A stretch of DNA of 64,000 nucleotides from 20CM-2-55-15 sp964633285 (GTDB lineage: Bacteria > Acidobacteriota > Terriglobia > 20CM-2-55-15): contig CAZWGA010000011.1 of assembly GCA_964633285.1 (NCBI GenBank), positions 45,807 through 109,806 of the forward strand, read 5' to 3'. Every line of letters starts with the position of its first letter. Position 1 is the stretch's first letter. Shown here in pieces: positions 62,108-64,000 of this stretch. The position numbers were made by a program, and so were the translations under genes. Below the pieces are notes generated by a model that searched no databases, had not been told where the DNA came from, and saw only the letters and a list, made by a program, of their open reading frames with translations.

Positions 62108-62437
62108 ATGTCGCATTATCACGATGAAAACGATCTGAAACTTTTGAAGGAAATGTCGAAGCTGGCGCCGGAAGAGTTCAAAGCCTGGGCGAATCTGGAT
62201 GGAATCGTTGCGCGCGAAAACGGCAAGATCCCGCGTAAATACCGGGAACTGATCGCGCTGGCCGTGGCGCACACGACGCAGTGTGTCTATTGCATTGAAG
62301 TACATACGAAGAACGCAAAACGGGCCGGAGCGAGCAAGGAGGAAGTGGCCGAATCCGTATTGCTGGCGGCAGCGCTTCGCGCCGGCGGCGCTGCTGCGCA
62401 TGGATCGCTCGCGATGAAATTCTACGATCAGGCCTGA
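62108..62437 (+). CDS. Carboxymuconolactone decarboxylase/AhpD-like protein
   Basis: A 109-residue AhpD-fold protein with the thiol pair and His of the family in CVYCIEVHTKNA, typical of peroxidase-like alkylhydroperoxidase D proteins. It overlaps the PPOX gene start by one base, so the last four genes of the window form one likely operon. Confidence 0.9.
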   Translation: MSHYHDENDLKLLKEMSKLAPEEFKAWANLDGIVARENGKIPRKYRELIALAVAHTTQCVYCIEVHTKNAKRAGASKEEVAESVLLAAALRAGGAAAHGSLAMKFYDQA

Positions 62438-62943
62438 TGAAGCCGCGCGCTTCCCGGCCCCACATGCCGGGCTACGGAATCGCTGATGCGCGTGCCGGTA
62501 AAGGACTGTTGAAATGGAAGTGGGCGACGGATCGTCTGGAAAAGGGCCGCACGTATTGGCTGGCCACTGCCAGGCCCGACGGCCGTCCGCATGTGATGCC
62601 GGTGTGGGGTGTCTGGTTCGGCGGCGCTTTCTATTTCAGTACCGGTAAGGAATCGCGAAAGGCGAAGAATCTCGCAGCGAATCCCACCTGTTCCGTGGCT
62701 GTCGAAATTGATTTCAAGAAGCAGCCGAAGAAAGACGACATCAAGGATTCAGTTGTCGTTGAAGGTTCCGTCGAGTTGCTGCGAGACGCGAAGATCGTGA
62801 AGAAGTTTTCGAAGATCTACGAGGAGAAGTACGGCTGGGACATGGAAGGATTTGCAGAGCCGATTTACTGTATTCGGCCTCGAGTCGTATTCGGGTTTAC
62901 ATCGAGTTTCAATCAGACCGCAACAAGATGGTTGTTCGCATGA
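62437..62943 (+). CDS. Pyridoxamine 5'-phosphate oxidase-like flavoprotein
   Basis: A 168-residue split-barrel protein of the PPOX/F420-type group: YWLATARPDGRPHVMPVWGVWF and FYFSTGKESRKAKNLAANP match the flavin-binding strands. It may bind FMN or F420. The start is ATG 62437 on the preceding stop. Confidence 0.88.
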   Translation: MKPRASRPHMPGYGIADARAGKGLLKWKWATDRLEKGRTYWLATARPDGRPHVMPVWGVWFGGAFYFSTGKESRKAKNLAANPTCSVAVEIDFKKQPKKDDIKDSVVVEGSVELLRDAKIVKKFSKIYEEKYGWDMEGFAEPIYCIRPRVVFGFTSSFNQTATRWLFA

Positions 62944-62953
62944 GGAACTTCGC

Positions 62954-63457
62954 ATGAACAAGCATGATATGGACAGACTCTATAAATACAACCGCTGGGC
63001 CAATGCGACGATGATGAAATGCGTCTCACCTCTCAGCACTGAAGAACTGACCCGTAAGATCGGCGGCAGCTTTCCATCCGTGCGCGATACCCTGGCACAC
63101 ATGATTGCGGCGGATTGGATCTGGCTGAGGCGATGGAAAGGTGTTTCGCCCAAAGCTTTCATTGATGCTGCGGAGTTTCCGGATTTCGCCGCGATTAAGG
63201 AAAAGTGGAAAGAGATCGAAACGGAACAAACGGATTTCATCAATGAACAAACGGATGAATCGCTCCATCAGGTTTTGAAATACGTCAACACCAAAGGGCA
63301 GGCCTTTCAGTATCCACTCATTGACGTCATGCAACATCTTGTGAACCACTCGTCTTATCATCGGGGCCAGGTTACGAATTTTCTGCGTCAGCTTGGTGCG
63401 CAACCCGCATCGACGGACTACCTCTTCTATTTCGATGTGGAGGGCAAGGGTGACTGA
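62954..63457 (+). CDS. DinB-family protein
   Basis: A 167-residue four-helix DinB/YfiT-like protein. The metal-binding His residues appear in DTLAHMIAADW and VNHSSYHRGQV. Members are thiol-dependent S-transferases or metalloenzymes. I prefer ATG 62954 with GAGGAA nearby, the longer frame upstream being shadow of the PPOX gene. Overlaps the next DinB-like gene. Confidence 0.9.
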   Translation: MNKHDMDRLYKYNRWANATMMKCVSPLSTEELTRKIGGSFPSVRDTLAHMIAADWIWLRRWKGVSPKAFIDAAEFPDFAAIKEKWKEIETEQTDFINEQTDESLHQVLKYVNTKGQAFQYPLIDVMQHLVNHSSYHRGQVTNFLRQLGAQPASTDYLFYFDVEGKGD

Positions 63458-63926
63458 TCTTCGCGAACAACTGATCGAGGCATGGCGCACGAACAACCGG
63501 ATCAATCTTTTTCTGATCGATCGGATCACGGACGACGGAATGAAGTGCACGCTGTCAACCCGCGGCGGAAGGAACGTCGTGCGTCAATTTGCCCACATGC
63601 ACAACGTGCGGGTTGGACATCTTGAAGTTGCGGCCAGGGATCTTTCGAAAGGTCTCTATAAGTTTGAAACGCAGGAGGAACCGGATCGAAAGAAATTGAA
63701 AGAGTGCCTGGTTGAATCCGGAAAGAACATGGAGACCTTTCTCGTGGCTTGCCTGGCCGGTGCGCCGAAACGCCGCCCTTTCAAGAAGGGAGTGCTCGCC
63801 ACGTTGTCGTATTTCATCGCGCATGAAGGCCATCATCGGGGCAGTATCCTCCTGACTCTCAAACAATCCGGACATAAAGTGGACACTGAAACCGCCTATG
63901 GAATCTGGGATTGGGAGAAGATGTGA
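63450..63926 (+). CDS. DinB-family protein, second copy
   Basis: A 158-residue DinB-like protein with the metal-site segments RQFAHMHNVRVGH and IAHEGHHRGSI. It starts at GTG 63450 with GGAGGG at 63439-63444, inside the end of the first DinB gene. It is only distantly similar to it. The remaining 63927-64000 shows nothing recognisable. Confidence 0.86.
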   Translation: MTDLREQLIEAWRTNNRINLFLIDRITDDGMKCTLSTRGGRNVVRQFAHMHNVRVGHLEVAARDLSKGLYKFETQEEPDRKKLKECLVESGKNMETFLVACLAGAPKRRPFKKGVLATLSYFIAHEGHHRGSILLTLKQSGHKVDTETAYGIWDWEKM

Positions 63927-64000
63927 GCGATAGCAGAGTCAGCCGCAGCCGTTTCGGAACTGAGTAAATGAACTTGAGCTGAAGCGGCCTACCAGCGCGT

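Noticed and set aside
1..64000. tRNA, rRNA, transposase, integrase or prophage genes
   Set aside because: None was recognised by eye on either strand; gaps are short and hold only promoters, hairpins or repeats. A tRNA search tool was not available.

Overview
The window is a continuous, gene-dense bacterial chromosome segment of roughly 57% G+C by eye, with about 67 protein genes and no rRNA, tRNA or CRISPR array that I can see. The content fits an Acidobacteriota genome: a VWFA-related protein of the kind that is abundant in that phylum (57675-58697), PilS/PilR-controlled type IV pili, TMTC-like membrane glycosyltransferases with TPR tails, a group II truncated globin, and FecR/ECF-sigma modules. 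This assignment is inferred from gene families, not from a marker gene.

Region 1 (1-4167) is the end of a type IV pilus operon: PilC platform, PilS sensor kinase and PilR sigma54 activator. Region 2 (4168-18948) is a surface glycan cluster: sulfotransferase, Wzx-type flippase, a WecA/MraY-like initiating transferase, five glycosyltransferase-like genes, an FAD enzyme, two DegT aminotransferases, an extended SDR, a sugar nucleotidyltransferase and two methyltransferases. Region 3 (18945-31499) is the most distinctive. An O-antigen-ligase/PglL-like protein and a GT39 protein are divergent from three type IVa pilin genes, each with a sigma54-type -24/-12 site upstream. Behind the pilins lie three TMTC-like O-glycosyltransferases, a second GT39 protein and a DPM1-like polyprenyl-phosphate glycosyltransferase. 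Together with the glycan cluster and PilSR this looks like a coordinated pilus production and pilin (or surface protein) glycosylation locus.

Region 4 (31504-41607) holds a truncated globin, a small conserved-looking protein, an MMPL/RND transporter with a LolA partner, and a second, compact type II secretion/type IV pilus-like operon: GspF/PilC paralogue, a GspE/PilB ATPase split by a one-base frameshift, PilM-, PilN-, PilO- and PilP-like proteins, and an unusual pseudopilin that lacks Glu5 and has a polyglutamine, asparagine/proline/phenylalanine-rich tail. Region 5 (41604-49651) has an enoyl-CoA hydratase, a Bcp peroxiredoxin, and an operon of ECF sigma factor, giant anti-sigma/FecR protein and two ABC-2 transporter pairs. 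Region 6 (49726-63926) is mostly metabolic and stress genes: FdhD, quinone oxidoreductase, 3-hydroxyacyl-CoA dehydrogenase, SDRs, an isocitrate/isopropylmalate dehydrogenase, HU, an OmpA lipoprotein, a thioredoxin-like protein, an alpha/beta hydrolase, AhpD-like and PPOX proteins and two DinB proteins.

Several palindromic repeat elements are scattered through the window: a 29-base element present twice in opposite orientation, a 28-bp perfect inverted repeat between convergent genes, a roughly 91-bp element whose end supplies the Shine-Dalgarno and TTG start of a glycosyltransferase, and a hairpin inside a TMTC gene.
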